DNA from: Symsagittifera roscoffensis
Taxonomy: Eukaryota; Xenacoelomorpha; Acoela; Convolutidae
Length of the DNA stretch: 64,000 nucleotides
Reading direction: 5' to 3'
NCBI RefSeq assembly: GCF_963678635.1
Contig: NC_087065.1
Location: 4,136,020 to 4,200,019 of the forward strand
Part shown: one piece after another, positions 53,856-64,000 of the stretch
Numbering within the stretch: the stretch's first letter is position 1
Layout: each line of letters begins with the position of its first letter
The notes under the pieces: model-generated
Seen by the model: only the letters and a program-made list of their open reading frames with translations
Told to the model about the DNA's origin: nothing
The model's database searches: none
Position numbers and translations under genes: made by a program

Positions 53856-54029
53856 AAATTGTGATTTATCTATTTTGGGTCGCGCAAAATCGCATCGAAG
53901 TTTTTATGTGATGTTTTATATTTAGGTTGCACAAAATTGCGCCGAAAAATCTCGCGACGTAGCGAGTCATCTACCTCGGGTTGCGCGAAGTCTCCCCGAA
54001 CTTTCTCGTTTGCGCAAAAGTAATGAAGA

Positions 54030-55059
54030 CATAAATCGATTCCAATTTTATCTAATGGTATTTAATAAGAAACAAATAATAAGCAAAGTTTTTGATTACT
54101 AACAATAGATAGATTGGTAGGACGCTACTAGACCTGGAGGTCAGCTTTCAAATGCCTAAAGCAGAGAAAACTAGCGTAATGCGCGCATAACATGATTTGT
54201 AGCTGCTTTTTGAAAGCTCTAACTTTCAGATCGAGTAACAGAAATTGAGAGAAAAACATCATTAAAAAACAAAAAAAAACTATATATAACCTTAACCTTA
54301 GATTCCTAAACCTTACAGAAATCTGGTAACGCCCTTTTACCCAAGAAGGAATCTTCTAAAAAAGTGGGATTGAAAATATTGATTTGATTTTTGATTATTA
54401 ACTTGAAGAATTCTGTTCTACTTGAGAAAAGTGTTGAAACTAGTTTAAACATTTAACTTATTTTGATTTTAGGAAACCTCTTATAATTTTGGTTTTTATT
54501 CGATGTCACTTTTTGCTTTGTGATGCATTTAAAATGCAGATTACTTATCGCAGTATCACTTATTGTTGATACAATAACTTTTTATTTTACATTTTTTTCA
54601 AATGGTTTTTGTTGATAGTGTTAGATTTTCGTTTGCAAAAAATTTGGTTCGTATAACAATTAAAAGTTTTACTCGTGCTTCCTCTATTAAAACTGTTCAT
54701 TTTTCGGACAAAACTTTGTCCAGATCTTTTTTTAAACTTCAGTTTCAATTGGCATGATTAATGTTATGTCTGATTTCGCGTACGCCTGCATTCCATATTG
54801 CAACACCGGTTGAACTTAAATTAAAAACTTGGACCAAATTAGGAAATTTCAAGTATTTGTGCATTTGTAGGATACTCAGCAAAATTGCAGGAATTTGTAT
54901 CTTATTTGTTTGATTTGAAAATTCAATTTTGAGTCTGTATCAACTCCGAAGTAGCCTAAAAACTTGATTTTCTGCCATTTTCTTGTTATTCAATGAAATA
55001 CAATCTTTGATTTTTACCAAGTTCTTGTTTTCATCAAATTTGGTTGACTTAATTTTAGT
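54030..55059. other. Intronic sequence without recognisable genes
   Basis: AT-rich. Nothing recognised. Confidence 0.4.
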
Positions 55060-55600
55060 CTAAGTTTGCTTTGGCTTACGAAGTCTTGATGTACCTATGT
55101 TAATTGCAGGCGTTTGTGTTGCTAGTTTTGATGACTGTATTGTCCGCAAAAGAAGTAAGTCACTTTTGCTATTGTTTTTGTTCACAGACAAATCATTTAC
55201 AATAGTAGGAAAAGCAATGGAACTAGAATTTAGCCTTGCGAAACTCCACTTCATGCATTAATAAGAGGAGATTGTTTAGTTTCAGGTTTCTTTTTACTGC
55301 GTACGATCTGATACGTAGAATTTTAAAAATTTGTTTACAGGTCCTCAGAAGCCCATGTCATGGAGGTTTTGAAGTAAAACTGAATGATTAACCGCATCAA
55401 ACGCTTTTTTCCAATCTAAAAGAATGCATTGTGTAACTTTTTCAGGATGACTTTTTATTTCAACTTTCAATTCTTCCTTGAGCGATACAATTGCATCTAC
55501 TGTGCCTCGTTTCTCCCGAAAGTCAATTTCTCGGTTTTGCAAAATTGCCACCATTCTTTTTGCGTCGCCTAAATTAAATTCACCGCGATTTATCTTCTTT
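55060..55600 (-). pseudogene. LINE reverse transcriptase fragment
   Basis: From about 55554 downward: a block with REKRGTVDAIVSLKEEL, then ILLDWKKAFDAVNHSVLLQ (RT motif A, 'DLKKAFDTVNH'), then SGVSQG and VPLLF in another frame at about 55210-55260, matching the 'SGVPQGSVLGPLLF' motif. Stops and frame changes show decay. Confidence 0.75.
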
Positions 55601-56005
55601 GGGTTACGACGATCATCACTTAAATCGACTATCTCGGCTCGGTAAGGAATAGGTTGATACTACCAACAATTAATACTCGCTGCTTTTTCTTGCAGACAAG
55701 TTTTCAAAATTCTAGTCCAATTCCTCCAAATATTTTACGCTTGGTCGAACATTCTCATGCATGGAAGGGATAGCGTTTTTTTTGGGAAAGCGCATCGTTT
55801 CGCCTATTGTTAAGTTAATCTTAGCAGAATACACAGAAGGGGCCTCCTGCTCTGAGGATTGCCCCCTAGGTCAATATTTACATAACAATAAACAGTGGGT
55901 CCTTGCCAATTTTGAGGAAATTTTCATCGAATTTTCCTTAATCGTAGGTGACTCCCGTACATAAAGAAGGACCTCTCTTGAGACGCTCAACGCAATACTG
56001 TCATC
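55601..56005. other. Intronic sequence without recognisable genes
   Basis: A 67-codon + strand frame at 55761-55964 has no family signature. Nothing else seen. Confidence 0.3.
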
Positions 56006-56395
56006 CAGGGGTGGATATAGGATTTTCTCGGGGGGGGGGGTTCAAAACAAAATTTAGAAAATTTAATCGAAAGGTTTTTTAAATCGATCAAGTTTATTTT
56101 GCAAGCTCTCACAATTCTTATAATGACCCTATTTTGACCAAATTTTCTGCGCCGCAGGTAATTTTTTGAATTTTCTGCGGGCTCCCCCTATAAATTAGTA
56201 TGCATTAGCGCCAAAGGCACCTAAAAACACTTTTAGGGTCGCTCACCCAAAAATGTTCTAAAATAGTACCAAAATAGGGACTTTTTTGTCGGCAGGAGGT
56301 CGAATCTTTGGGGAAGGGGGCGTCTAACCCAATCAATGACAATCGCCCCACCTCCCCCCCCCCAACAAAAAACAATGGCAGATTCATTGAACCCT
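56006..56395. repeat. hAT-like non-autonomous element remnant next to an exon
   Basis: It starts caggggtggatataggattt followed by a G run at 56030-56040. It shares 'gcgccaaaggcacctaaaaa', 'tttagggtc' and 'gtcggcaggaggtcgaatc' with 47320-47655. It ends within a few bases of the acceptor at 56399, so the element may supply part of the splice-site context. Confidence 0.4.
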
Positions 56396-56399
56396 TTAG

Positions 56400-56585
56400 A
56401 TATAACATCGCTACGGAAAAATTGACGCTACTGACGAGGAGATCAAGAAGGCGGCCACGAGAGCAGACATCCACGAGAAAATCCTGTCATTCCCGGACGG
56501 GTACGAGAACCGAGTGGGGGAGAGGGGACTGAAGCTGAGTGGGGGAGAGAAGCAGCGGGTGGCCATTGCCAGGACTGTCCTCAAG
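56400..56585 (+). CDS. ABCB6: ABCB6-like ABC half-transporter, exon with ABC signature; one-base deletion
   Basis: Acceptor accctttag|A at 56399/56400; donor CTCAAG|gtatag at 56585/56586. It encodes an alpha-helical subdomain ([20 protein letters not shown]), then [20 protein letters not shown] with the ABC signature LSGGEKQR, and VAIARTVLK. Near the start, family members have 'NIRYG'. Here the bases are AACATCGCTACGG, one C short of AAC-ATC-CGC-TAC-GG. This is the second single-C loss in two consecutive exons. Walker B, D-loop and H-loop exons must lie right of the window, beyond the second LTR element. Confidence 0.85.
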
Positions 56586-56586
56586 G

Positions 56587-56604
56587 TATAGTGTGTGTGT
56601 GTGT
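56587..56604. repeat. (GT)n microsatellite next to the donor
   Basis: A short 'gtgtgtgtgtgtgta' run right after the donor of the exon at 56400-56585. Confidence 0.6.
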
Positions 56605-56790
56605 AGCACCGCTTGAACCACTTTATACTGTTTATCGTCTGTGTCTCTTTTTTGTATAGGTGTATTTCTATGTGTATGCATGCGTTCATGTGTGTATGTA
56701 ATCCCCAAGTTTTCCCATTTAAATCTCTTCGATGTAAAAAAAACTCCGAAACAATTTTCTTGGCTTTCAATATTGCAAGAAATGGGTTAT

Positions 56791-57198
56791 TGGAACCTGA
56801 TCTAAACTATATTTTATGATTGGATAAATTAAATGTTTTACCAATGTAAAGTATTTAATATTAACCAATCATGATCCATCTAACTAACAACCCACTTATT
56901 TGTAAGTGCTGAAGTTACTTGTAATTTCAGCACCAGAGAGATTTGAATTTAACTTAGAAATTAGTCGGACTCTCCCGAGCACTTCAGCAGCCGCAATAAA
57001 CCAGTATACCCTAGATCTATTGAGCCTAGCAGAGACTAGTTAAACAACCTGAGACTAGATAGTATAAGAGTAAGATTAGGATCGGTATTAGACTAAGAAG
57101 TTGCACGAATCTATCCGGCCGAAAATAAGATAGCGTGACGAGCAGACGGTGTACCCTATCCGAAATTACTCTATGAGTTACACTCCAGTCCTAACTCA
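56791..57198 (+). repeat. 5' LTR of copy 2
   Basis: About 408 bp, TGGAACCTGATC ... CCTAACTCA, homologous to the copy-1 LTRs with scattered substitutions and small indels. Confidence 0.92.
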
Positions 57199-57200
57199 TC

Positions 57201-57218
57201 TGGTGCGACCATAAGTCT
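57201..57218 (+). other. Primer-binding site of copy 2
   Basis: TGGTGCGACCATAAGTCT two bases after the LTR, identical to copy 1. Confidence 0.65.
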
Positions 57219-57286
57219 CGAACAAGACCTTATTAGATTAGAATTAACCAAAATTAGATTAGAAATTAGACAAAAACATTTACAAA

Positions 57287-57520
57287 ATGTTATACGACAA
57301 TAATTTAATTGAAATGTCTCTCCGACTCAATAGATCCGAGCCAATATTCCGAACCATAATAGAACTACCCGGAATTGGAAGAAGACATCGAACCAAAGAC
57401 GACATACGACAAAGTAGAAACTTGCCGTATAGTTACATGATAGTTCGGCAAAAGCCAGAACAAACTTTTATATTTCGAATACTACTTGCAATGAATTTAG
57501 ATTTCCATTTGCAAACATAA
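57287..57520 (+). CDS. Conserved 77-aa ORF, copy 2
   Basis: It starts MLYDNNLIEMSLRLNRSEPI and ends FRILLAMNLDFHLQT. It is the same length as the copy-1 ORF at 45461-45694, with 9 substitutions. The block DDIRQSRNLPYSYMIVRQKP is nearly unchanged. Confidence 0.55.
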   Translation: MLYDNNLIEMSLRLNRSEPIFRTIIELPGIGRRHRTKDDIRQSRNLPYSYMIVRQKPEQTFIFRILLAMNLDFHLQT

Positions 57521-58450
57521 AACCTTGAAGTAAATCTTCAAAATCATTTCAGGCGCTAAACAAAATTAATATTATACAATAACGATTGATAAAAAGATCT
57601 AAGATCGTTTTCCTAAAATTCTGCAGTATTATACAAAACATGTTTGAAAAATATTTATTGGAAAATAAAAATAAAAATTAGTAGCATGACAATAAATGGT
57701 TAGTAATCATAAATCATCCTGTTGTTCCAGCTTCATCACCTAAAACATAACAGCAATCATCAACTCACTAATATCATAAAATACTAAATCTTTCCTTTAC
57801 ACAAATTTAAAACCTCATTAAAACTTAAAGTCACTTAATTTTAAAACCAGATCATCAAGGCTTATCCTTGGATCTTAAATCATTTTCTACTTCATTACAT
57901 TTTAAATTTGATCATCAAGGCTTATCCTTGGATCAAACAGAACAACTTTGTTCTCCCCCACCCACTTAATTAGTGTCTAACGACCTCAAACGTCGATTCA
58001 CTACCCAACCCTTTCTAAAGACCCAAGACTAATAGAAATTTTTAAACAAAACTAATCATTCAAATTAGGATAAACAGTGAAGAACTTCGGTTATTCATCC
58101 TTCACTTGATCCCCCCTCTTACCAGACCCAGGATAAATCTTAGACTTAGTAAGTTTAAAATAGTATCTAACGAACTACTCGCGTTCTAATTATACCTGAA
58201 CCTTGTGGATCGATTTACTATTCTCCAACCCTTGAACACAATCACTACCCCTAAGTAAGATTAAGTAAGTTAACACCTTAGCTTATACTAGTCACGAGAA
58301 AGTAAAAATCATTCTTCGGAATCGATATACTTTTCTCTCCAACCCTAAACAAATAGACCCAGGTTAAGCTAACCAAAAAATCGTAAGAACTAACAGTTTA
58401 GGAAAATAGAAATCATTTAACAACCTTTTGCACCCGTCATCCTAAACCTT
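57521..58450 (+). promoter_or_regulatory. Repeat-rich 5' leader of copy 2
   Basis: Same layout as 44535-45460 of copy 1, including the twin 'atcatcaaggcttatccttg' motifs (about 57850 and 57911) and the 'tcgat-tac-ttctc-aaccct-aca-acccagg' segments. Confidence 0.4.
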
Positions 58451-58918
58451 ATGTCATTTAAAAACCTAGGGAATAAACAAACAATCGTTTTACACAATTG
58501 TGAAATAGATAACAAAAAATACGACCTTGTAATCACACCTCATACACAAACAGTTGGATACATTCGAACAAAACGACAAACACTAAAGAGAAAAATAATC
58601 ACTAAACAAAGACAAATAACACGAAAAAGATTTTCAAAAAATCGAAACGCATTTTCAGAATCAGAAACCAACAGTTTAGACGAACTCTACAAACTAAAAG
58701 AATCAATAGATAAAAATTACCCACAACACGATCAATTATATTTTTCTGACTCAGAAACAACTTCAAATTCATCACAAAGAGGAAAAAGAAGAATAAAAAA
58801 GCAGTATAAACACAAACCAGTACATCTATACAACTGGAATCAACCAATTCGACACATTAATAATTACATATTAACAGTCATCGAACGAAAAAATGAGTTC
58901 AACGCACACCCCAGGTGA
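58451..58918 (+). CDS. Basic 155-aa ORF upstream of Gag, copy 2
   Basis: It starts MSFKNLGNKQTIVLHNCEID, is the same length as the copy-1 ORF at 44067-44534, and has about 9 substitutions. It overlaps the start of the Gag-Pol frame by 26 nt, exactly as in copy 1. Confidence 0.65.
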   Translation: MSFKNLGNKQTIVLHNCEIDNKKYDLVITPHTQTVGYIRTKRQTLKRKIITKQRQITRKRFSKNRNAFSESETNSLDELYKLKESIDKNYPQHDQLYFSDSETTSNSSQRGKRRIKKQYKHKPVHLYNWNQPIRHINNYILTVIERKNEFNAHPR

Positions 58919-61900
58919 CGAAACTCCAGATGATGATGAAATCTTTCCTTTTATAGTAGATGCAGATACTGATAGAGGACAACACATATTTTGTCAAAAT
59001 TTACTCGTAAATTTATTTGAACCCGGAATCAGTCCATGTAAAACAGAGTTCCCCGATGTAAAAATCAAAAGACAAATCATAGATCACTATCTAAAAGATA
59101 TATGCAACATAACACAACAATATGGAATCTACTCTATAGAATTCACTTCCCCAAACCATAATAATAGAACATACACTATTCAAACAGACGACCTTGATTT
59201 AGAATTTTCAAAAGTTTTTTCAGAATATATAAAAAGCATACAATACCATAACTCACAAAGAGCAAACTCCATTTTCACCAATGAAGTTTTCGCACTAATA
59301 TATAGTTATATTTCGATATTAGAAAATGAACTCCCATTAACAAATGTCTCACCGACAGAAACATCTAAACATTTAAGAGTACGACATGAAATCACACTAC
59401 TCTCTAGTTATTTAAACATCATTAAAGAAAATTTCACGAAAGACGACGTTTCACAACATACCAAACACGATTTACAAAAAATTTTAGCATGGTTCATAAT
59501 AGATTATTTTACACACAATATTGATTTAATTGCACAAGCAAGAAAAAATTTTAGACCCCAAAACTCGAACGATGATACAGCTATCACAGAACAATCAGAT
59601 TATGTTTGGGACCCCGAATGGTCTCATCCCGTATTTATAAACTTTCCACAATCAATCTCAAGTCAAGCAATAGGTACAATATCTTACATAAGAGATTATG
59701 TAAGAGTAATACCATTAACAATTGATGCAACACCATTAAACTATAATACATTTTTACCCGATACACAAAATAATAGTTTAAACTCTACAGTCATACACAA
59801 TGAAAACCTCAATGGAACTAGGAATCTTACTCAACAAGATATACAGACACCATCACACTTCATAAATGAAGAAATTGTACACACAACAACTACACAACAA
59901 AGTATTTCACCAATACGCCCAAATTTAACAACACCAAGAAATACAAATCCTTCACAAACACAGGTAACCTTACAATCAACCGTTAAACCTTCGGTTGCCC
60001 CTAAATATTCACATATGGATTACCAAACATACAAACCCATGACAATACCATCAAAAACACGCAAAACATTCACTAGAAACAACTTTGCAGACCATAATTA
60101 TAATTATACACATCCATCAAAAACAAATTATAAACCACAAAGAAATTTTAATCAATATACAAAACCTCGAAACTGGGATAACCCAACGGCCCAATATAAT
60201 TCCACAAATTTTCAACCAAATCCTCCACAGGATCGCAGTGAAAATTACCCATTTTTTCAACAAAATAAAAATAAAAAACAAACATCTTATCAAATGGATT
60301 ATTTATCCTCAGATGAAGATTTCTTACAACCAGATATATTTGCACCAAATACTCAAGAATATCGTAGACAAGGAATACAGAAAACACGTACAAACCATAG
60401 AAATTTTTCTCCACAATCAATAGATGCACAATATCAACAACCAATTCAACAACCAAATCCAATTAATATACAATCTTTTCAACCAATTCAACAACAAAAT
60501 CCAATGACTACACACTCGTATCAACCATCACAAATGCAAAATGAAATACCACTCCCGTATTATCTTCAACAACATGAAATAACAAGAAACCAACTTTCAA
60601 ATTTTTCTCAAATGCCAAATGCAGCTGAATCATTACAAATGACAATGAATCCATACCTTATGGGTGGATCATCAATAACATCAAATAAACCCTTAATGGT
60701 TTTCACAGGAACAGACCCTGAATACTCTGTAGAAGATTACTTAAATGCAGTAACAGCAAATTTAATTTTAAATATTGGACCTGAACCAATTAACACGCCA
60801 CTACATCAAAACTGGATACATCGACGCACAGCGTTGATACAAACAACCTTAGATGGCGCAGCCCAAAAATGGTTTTCAGTACTACCTCAAGAAATAAAAT
60901 CAAACTGGAAAAGATTTACACAAGAATTTTCAAAAATGTTTGACTCCGAAAGAAACAAACAACAACAAAGAGTTTTATGTAATGAAATTCGCAGATTACC
61001 AAACGAAACCATCAAGCAAATAGCAGTAAGAATCGAAACACTAGTTCGAAAAGCATATTCACTAAATACACATGACTATAAAAACACTAAGATGACAGAA
61101 ATCTTAATGATGACCTTAACACCACAATTAAGGAAAATAGCAATAAAAAAGAGAGCATCACATCCTTCTTCAATTCGAGAACCCGATTTAGATTTTAGAA
61201 AACTAGTAGACAAACTAGAACAAGCAGAAATCACAATGAAATTAGAAGAAACGGAAAATCTGAAATTACAATACGTTAACAAAATTGAAACGACTCCCAC
61301 TAATATTAATAATATACAAGAATCAGAAACAGATCTCGTTGAAAAAATCACTGAAATACTCAATATTTATGAAAAGAACCCGAACTTTAAAGGCAAACCA
61401 TCTTTCAAAAAATGGTGTAATTATTGCCGACGATACGGACATAGTATTTCCGAATGTAGACAAAAACAACAAGATAGTCAAAATAAACCTCAAAAATACA
61501 AAGAACCAAATAAATCATTTTATCAATACATGAAAAAAGATCAAAACCTACCAAACAAAAATGTATACAGCAACAACAGTTCAGGAAAACCACTCCCAAA
61601 CAATACAAGCTATACAAGAAATCAATCTCCATATAACTCAAGTTATAGAGGAAGATCACCAGAACGAAGAAACACGTATAATTCATCACAAAATCACTAC
61701 AATAGACCGAATAGTCGAAATAACTACTCCAGATCAAATTCAAATACACAACGATTTGTTTCTAGATCTAATTCTCAATCAAGAAATAACTATTATCCAA
61801 ACAACCAATCACGAAATTCATCATACAATAGGAATAGAAACTACTCCTATAATCGAAACAGAAGTTATTCAAACAACCGAAACCAGAATTACCCGAACAA

Positions 61901-64000
61901 CCGATCAAGGAATAACTCATATAATAGATCGAACTATAACAGACCAAACAATAATTACCAAAACAGATCGCGAAATAATTCACAAAACCGACACCCAAGT
62001 TATAATAATCGCTATCGAAATTATTCCCAATCACCACACCGAAATAATAATCACTACAATAACTCTAATAATCGTCACAGAAGCAGTACACCTAAACATC
62101 AAAGACAAATCAATCAAGTACAAGCTAACCCAGAAACAACATCAGACCCTCCAGGTATTGATGACACAGTAACTGATACGTTACAACTCAATCAAATAAA
62201 CTGTACATCATCAGATTCAGAAAGTGATACTGAAAACACTCTTGATATCAATATGATAAAAGTCGAAAATGACTATGAATCTGTCATATATGAACAACCC
62301 TTTCCATCACATATATATGAAAATCAATCACAAATTCTTCAAAATCATTACACTACACCCATAAATTCCACACCAACGACGCAAGAAACAAATGAGATAA
62401 ACACTACAAATCAAACCAATAAAAATACCAAAACAAAATGCTTGAATACAAACCACATTTATCAAAATATACAAAAAGAACAACCCAAAGAAAAAATTTG
62501 GACAATACCATTTCTCTTAGAAAGCCCAAGAAATAAAGAATTTCAACCACCAGACCTTGAAATAGATTTTTTAATTGATTCAGGAGCAGAATCAAACATA
62601 ATAAACATTCCCACATGGAATGAAATAAAAATCTTACACCCAAAGCTAACACCTCTTGAAACCTCCAGCAAACTAGCGACAGCACAAGGATCAACATTGA
62701 TAAACTACGGAAAAATCCAATTATTTCTCCTCCCTACCAGAACAATGGAACAAAGTAAAATTTTAAATAAGCCATTTAAACAAATATTCCATATCACCGA
62801 TATTAAATATAATATCATTGGAATACCATTTATTTCAAAGTATATACCAACAATTAACATACTAAATAGTAAAATATTAATCAAAGATAAATATACAAAA
62901 ACAAAAGAAACATCCTTAACATTTTTTCAAAGATTGAATAAACAACCACCATTCTTTTCAAAATTTTATCCGATATTTAACCAACAAAGAAAACACCTGA
63001 AACCACTATCAGGAAACATCTATAATTTTTCAATCAAACAAGTTCACCAATATGATAAAGCACAAAACAAACAAAAATTTTATATGTCAGATTTTGAATT
63101 CAAACCGATTCATAAATTTTTCAAAATCACAATCTCTTCAATAAAATATTTGAAAAATTCGAATTCAGATATCATCTCCTTACATGTCTATAACAACACA
63201 CCTTACCAAGTAACATTACCATTAGGACTTTTAGGATATTGTGAAACCAACGCAACAATATCACCAATACACGAAAAAGCCTATCGCGTAAATAATATAC
63301 TCCAATTACTAGATATTTGCCAATCTACAATTCTTAATGAAGAATTATCTATAAATAATATAATAAGTAACGAAAACAGAAATACGGATTATTTCACAAA
63401 AACTCCATATTTCAAACCTACATTCAACATCAGTAACTACACAGAGGACCAACAGAAATTTTTAACAATGTTTAATTTCCAACATTCACAAATAACACAA
63501 GACGAATTTGAAAAGTTAGCCAAACAGCTAATTCAATATTCATCAGTCTATGCAACATCAAAATTCGATGTTGGCAAAATCAGTTCATCACTACATCTCC
63601 CATTAAAACCAGACGCAGTTTTCAAAAAACAAAGAGCAAGTAAAGTACCAATTCACTTACATGATAAAGTAAACAGATTACTCGATATTTTAGAGCAATA
63701 CAACATTATATCACCGGTTAATAAAGAAGAACAACCAAAAGGCAACACATTCATCAACCCCGTTATCATTCTAGCTAAAGGAGAATCGTTAAAAATCGTT
63801 CTCGATGCTAGATACCTCAATTCACTCATAGATGAATCAAAATGTAATTGGCCCATTGAACCAATACAAGTTATTTTAACAAAAATAAACGGCAAATACT
63901 TCACAACCGCCGACATGAATAGTGCATACAATCAAATGCCACTAGATGAACAATCACGACGTTTAACACAATTTGTTATCGGAAACCAACAATATGAATT
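58893..64000 (+). CDS. gag-pol: Continuous Gag-protease-Pol open frame, copy 2 (3' end outside the window)
   Basis: ATG at 58893. I read the frame through the whole of Gag without a stop, and it stays in register with the Pol start ATG at 63084 (1397 codons later), then continues into RT up to 64000. It contains the unknown N-terminal domain (MSSTHTPGDETPDDDEIFPF), the capsid domain (FTGTDPEYSVEDYLNAVTAN), the zinc knuckle (CNYCRRYGHSISEC), the Arg/Asn/Ser-rich stretch and protease DSGA (near 62577-62588). Pol starts at MSDFEFKPIHKFF and the frame reaches ADMNSAYNQMPLD near the window end. Where copy 1 has CAA-TAA-CTC-TAT-ATG, copy 2 has CAA-AAA-TTT-TAT-ATG, so there is no stop between Gag and Pol. 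Copy 2 also lacks the extra base that splits Gag in copy 1. Confidence 0.88.
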   Translation, partial: MSSTHTPGDETPDDDEIFPFIVDADTDRGQHIFCQNLLVNLFEPGISPCKTEFPDVKIKRQIIDHYLKDICNITQQYGIYSIEFTSPNHNNRTYTIQTDDLDLEFSKVFSEYIKSIQYHNSQRANSIFTNEVFALIYSYISILENELPLTNVSPTETSKHLRVRHEITLLSSYLNIIKENFTKDDVSQHTKHDLQKILAWFIIDYFTHNIDLIAQARKNFRPQNSNDDTAITEQSDYVWDPEWSHPVFINFPQSISSQAIGTISYIRDYVRVIPLTIDATPLNYNTFLPDTQNNSLNSTVIHNENLNGTRNLTQQDIQTPSHFINEEIVHTTTTQQSISPIRPNLTTPRNTNPSQTQVTLQSTVKPSVAPKYSHMDYQTYKPMTIPSKTRKTFTRNNFADHNYNYTHPSKTNYKPQRNFNQYTKPRNWDNPTAQYNSTNFQPNPPQDRSENYPFFQQNKNKKQTSYQMDYLSSDEDFLQPDIFAPNTQEYRRQGIQKTRTNHRNFSPQSIDAQYQQPIQQPNPINIQSFQPIQQQNPMTTHSYQPSQMQNEIPLPYYLQQHEITRNQLSNFSQMPNAAESLQMTMNPYLMGGSSITSNKPLMVFTGTDPEYSVEDYLNAVTANLILNIGPEPINTPLHQNWIHRRTALIQTTLDGAAQKWFSVLPQEIKSNWKRFTQEFSKMFDSERNKQQQRVLCNEIRRLPNETIKQIAVRIETLVRKAYSLNTHDYKNTKMTEILMMTLTPQLRKIAIKKRASHPSSIREPDLDFRKLVDKLEQAEITMKLEETENLKLQYVNKIETTPTNINNIQESETDLVEKITEILNIYEKNPNFKGKPSFKKWCNYCRRYGHSISECRQKQQDSQNKPQKYKEPNKSFYQYMKKDQNLPNKNVYSNNSSGKPLPNNTSYTRNQSPYNSSYRGRSPERRNTYNSSQNHYNRPNSRNNYSRSNSNTQRFVSRSNSQSRNNYYPNNQSRNSSYNRNRNYSYNRNRSYSNNRNQNYPNNRSRNNSYNRSNYNRPNNNYQNRSRNNSQNRHPSYNNRYRNYSQSPHRNNNHYNNSNNRHRSSTPKHQRQINQVQANPETTSDPPGIDDTVTDTLQLNQINCTSSDSESDTENTLDINMIKVENDYESVIYEQPFPSHIYENQSQILQNHYTTPINSTPTTQETNEINTTNQTNKNTKTKCLNTNHIYQNIQKEQPKEKIWTIPFLLESPRNKEFQPPDLEIDFLIDSGAESNIINIPTWNEIKILHPKLTPLETSSKLATAQGSTLINYGKIQLFLLPTRTMEQSKILNKPFKQIFHITDIKYNIIGIPFISKYIPTINILNSKILIKDKYTKTKETSLTFFQRLNKQPPFFSKFYPIFNQQRKHLKPLSGNIYNFSIKQVHQYDKAQNKQKFYMSDFEFKPIHKFFKITISSIKYLKNSNSDIISLHVYNNTPYQVTLPLGLLGYCETNATISPIHEKAYRVNNILQLLDICQSTILNEELSINNIISNENRNTDYFTKTPYFKPTFNISNYTEDQQKFLTMFNFQHSQITQDEFEKLAKQLIQYSSVYATSKFDVGKISSSLHLPLKPDAVFKKQRASKVPIHLHDKVNRLLDILEQYNIISPVNKEEQPKGNTFINPVIILAKGESLKIVLDARYLNSLIDESKCNWPIEPIQVILTKINGKYFTTADMNSAYNQMPLDEQSRRLTQFVIGNQQYE

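Larger units (their letters stand above)
56791..64000 (+). mobile_element. Second copy of the LTR retroelement, cut by the window end (copy 2)
   Basis: 5' LTR at 56791-57198, identical primer-binding site, and the same ORF order as copy 1 up to the start of RT. It lies on the + strand, opposite to copy 1. The DNA has diverged clearly from copy 1, including LTR differences near 56920, 56965-56980 and 57180-57190, so it is a separate family member and not a duplication of the same insertion. The 3' half is outside the window. Confidence 0.93.

Noticed and set aside
52818-53925. Open frames of 348, 300 and 216 codons on the + strand
   Set aside because: They are the three readings of the 80-bp tandem array (53045-53855), partly extended from the exon at 52818. 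The repeated phrases [12 protein letters not shown] and [11 protein letters not shown] are translation of the repeat unit.
1-64000. Use of TAA/TAG as sense codons in this organism
   Set aside because: In-frame TAA/TAG codons occur only in mobile-element genes; the ABC transporter exons contain none, and many frames end at TAA. Mutation or readthrough in the element is simpler.

Overview
The window is metazoan nuclear DNA: AT-rich, with spliced coding exons, very long introns and several families of animal transposable elements. I cannot name the species or phylum. Homopolymer G/C tracts, foldback repeats and transposon remnants fill most of the non-coding space. The only host gene I can support is an ABC half-transporter of the ABCB6 (ATM1/HMT-like) type on the + strand. 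Six exons are visible (536-733, 25142-25410, 47065-47242, 48608-48927, 52818-53022, 56400-56585). They run from the last part of the transmembrane domain to the LSGGEKQR signature of the nucleotide-binding domain. Both ends of the gene lie outside the window. Two exons each lack one C against the expected frame, so the gene is either decayed or carries assembly errors.

Intron 734-25141 (24.4 kb) holds a decayed BEL/Pao retrotransposon pol fragment (1697-3265, - strand), an 85-bp tandem repeat, and a decayed Polinton/Maverick (about 6.8-20.3 kb, - strand). The Polinton remnants are protein-primed DNA polymerase B, major capsid protein, minor capsid (penton) protein, retroviral-type integrase and packaging ATPase. 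After these come foldback elements, a LINE scrap and an unnamed dispersed repeat. Intron 25411-47064 is mostly one LTR retroelement of 18,867 bp (27325-46191, - strand). Its 410-bp LTRs read as identical and AATT flanks both sides, so it is a recent insertion.

That element is the most interesting object here. In its own 5'-3' order it carries: LTR, primer-binding site, a 77-aa ORF, a repeat-rich leader, a 155-aa basic ORF, an unusually long Gag with zinc knuckle and aspartic protease, Ty3/gypsy-type RT-RNase H-integrase, a membrane-anchored Pro/Ser/Gln-rich ORF with in-frame stops, a glycoprotein resembling those of Jingchuvirales (chuvirus) in three frames, and a further unrecognised two-part ORF. 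A related copy starts at 56791 on the + strand, inside the next intron. It runs off the window and keeps the same small ORFs. In it Gag and Pol form one uninterrupted frame, which shows that a frameshift and a stop codon separate them in the first copy.

The two copies lie in opposite orientation inside one transcription unit, so the ABCB6 primary transcript would contain several kilobases of inverted repeat. The introns between 47243 and 56399 hold MITE-like foldbacks, hAT-like ends, a LINE fragment and a 10-copy, 80-bp GC-rich tandem array that begins about 25 bp downstream of an exon.
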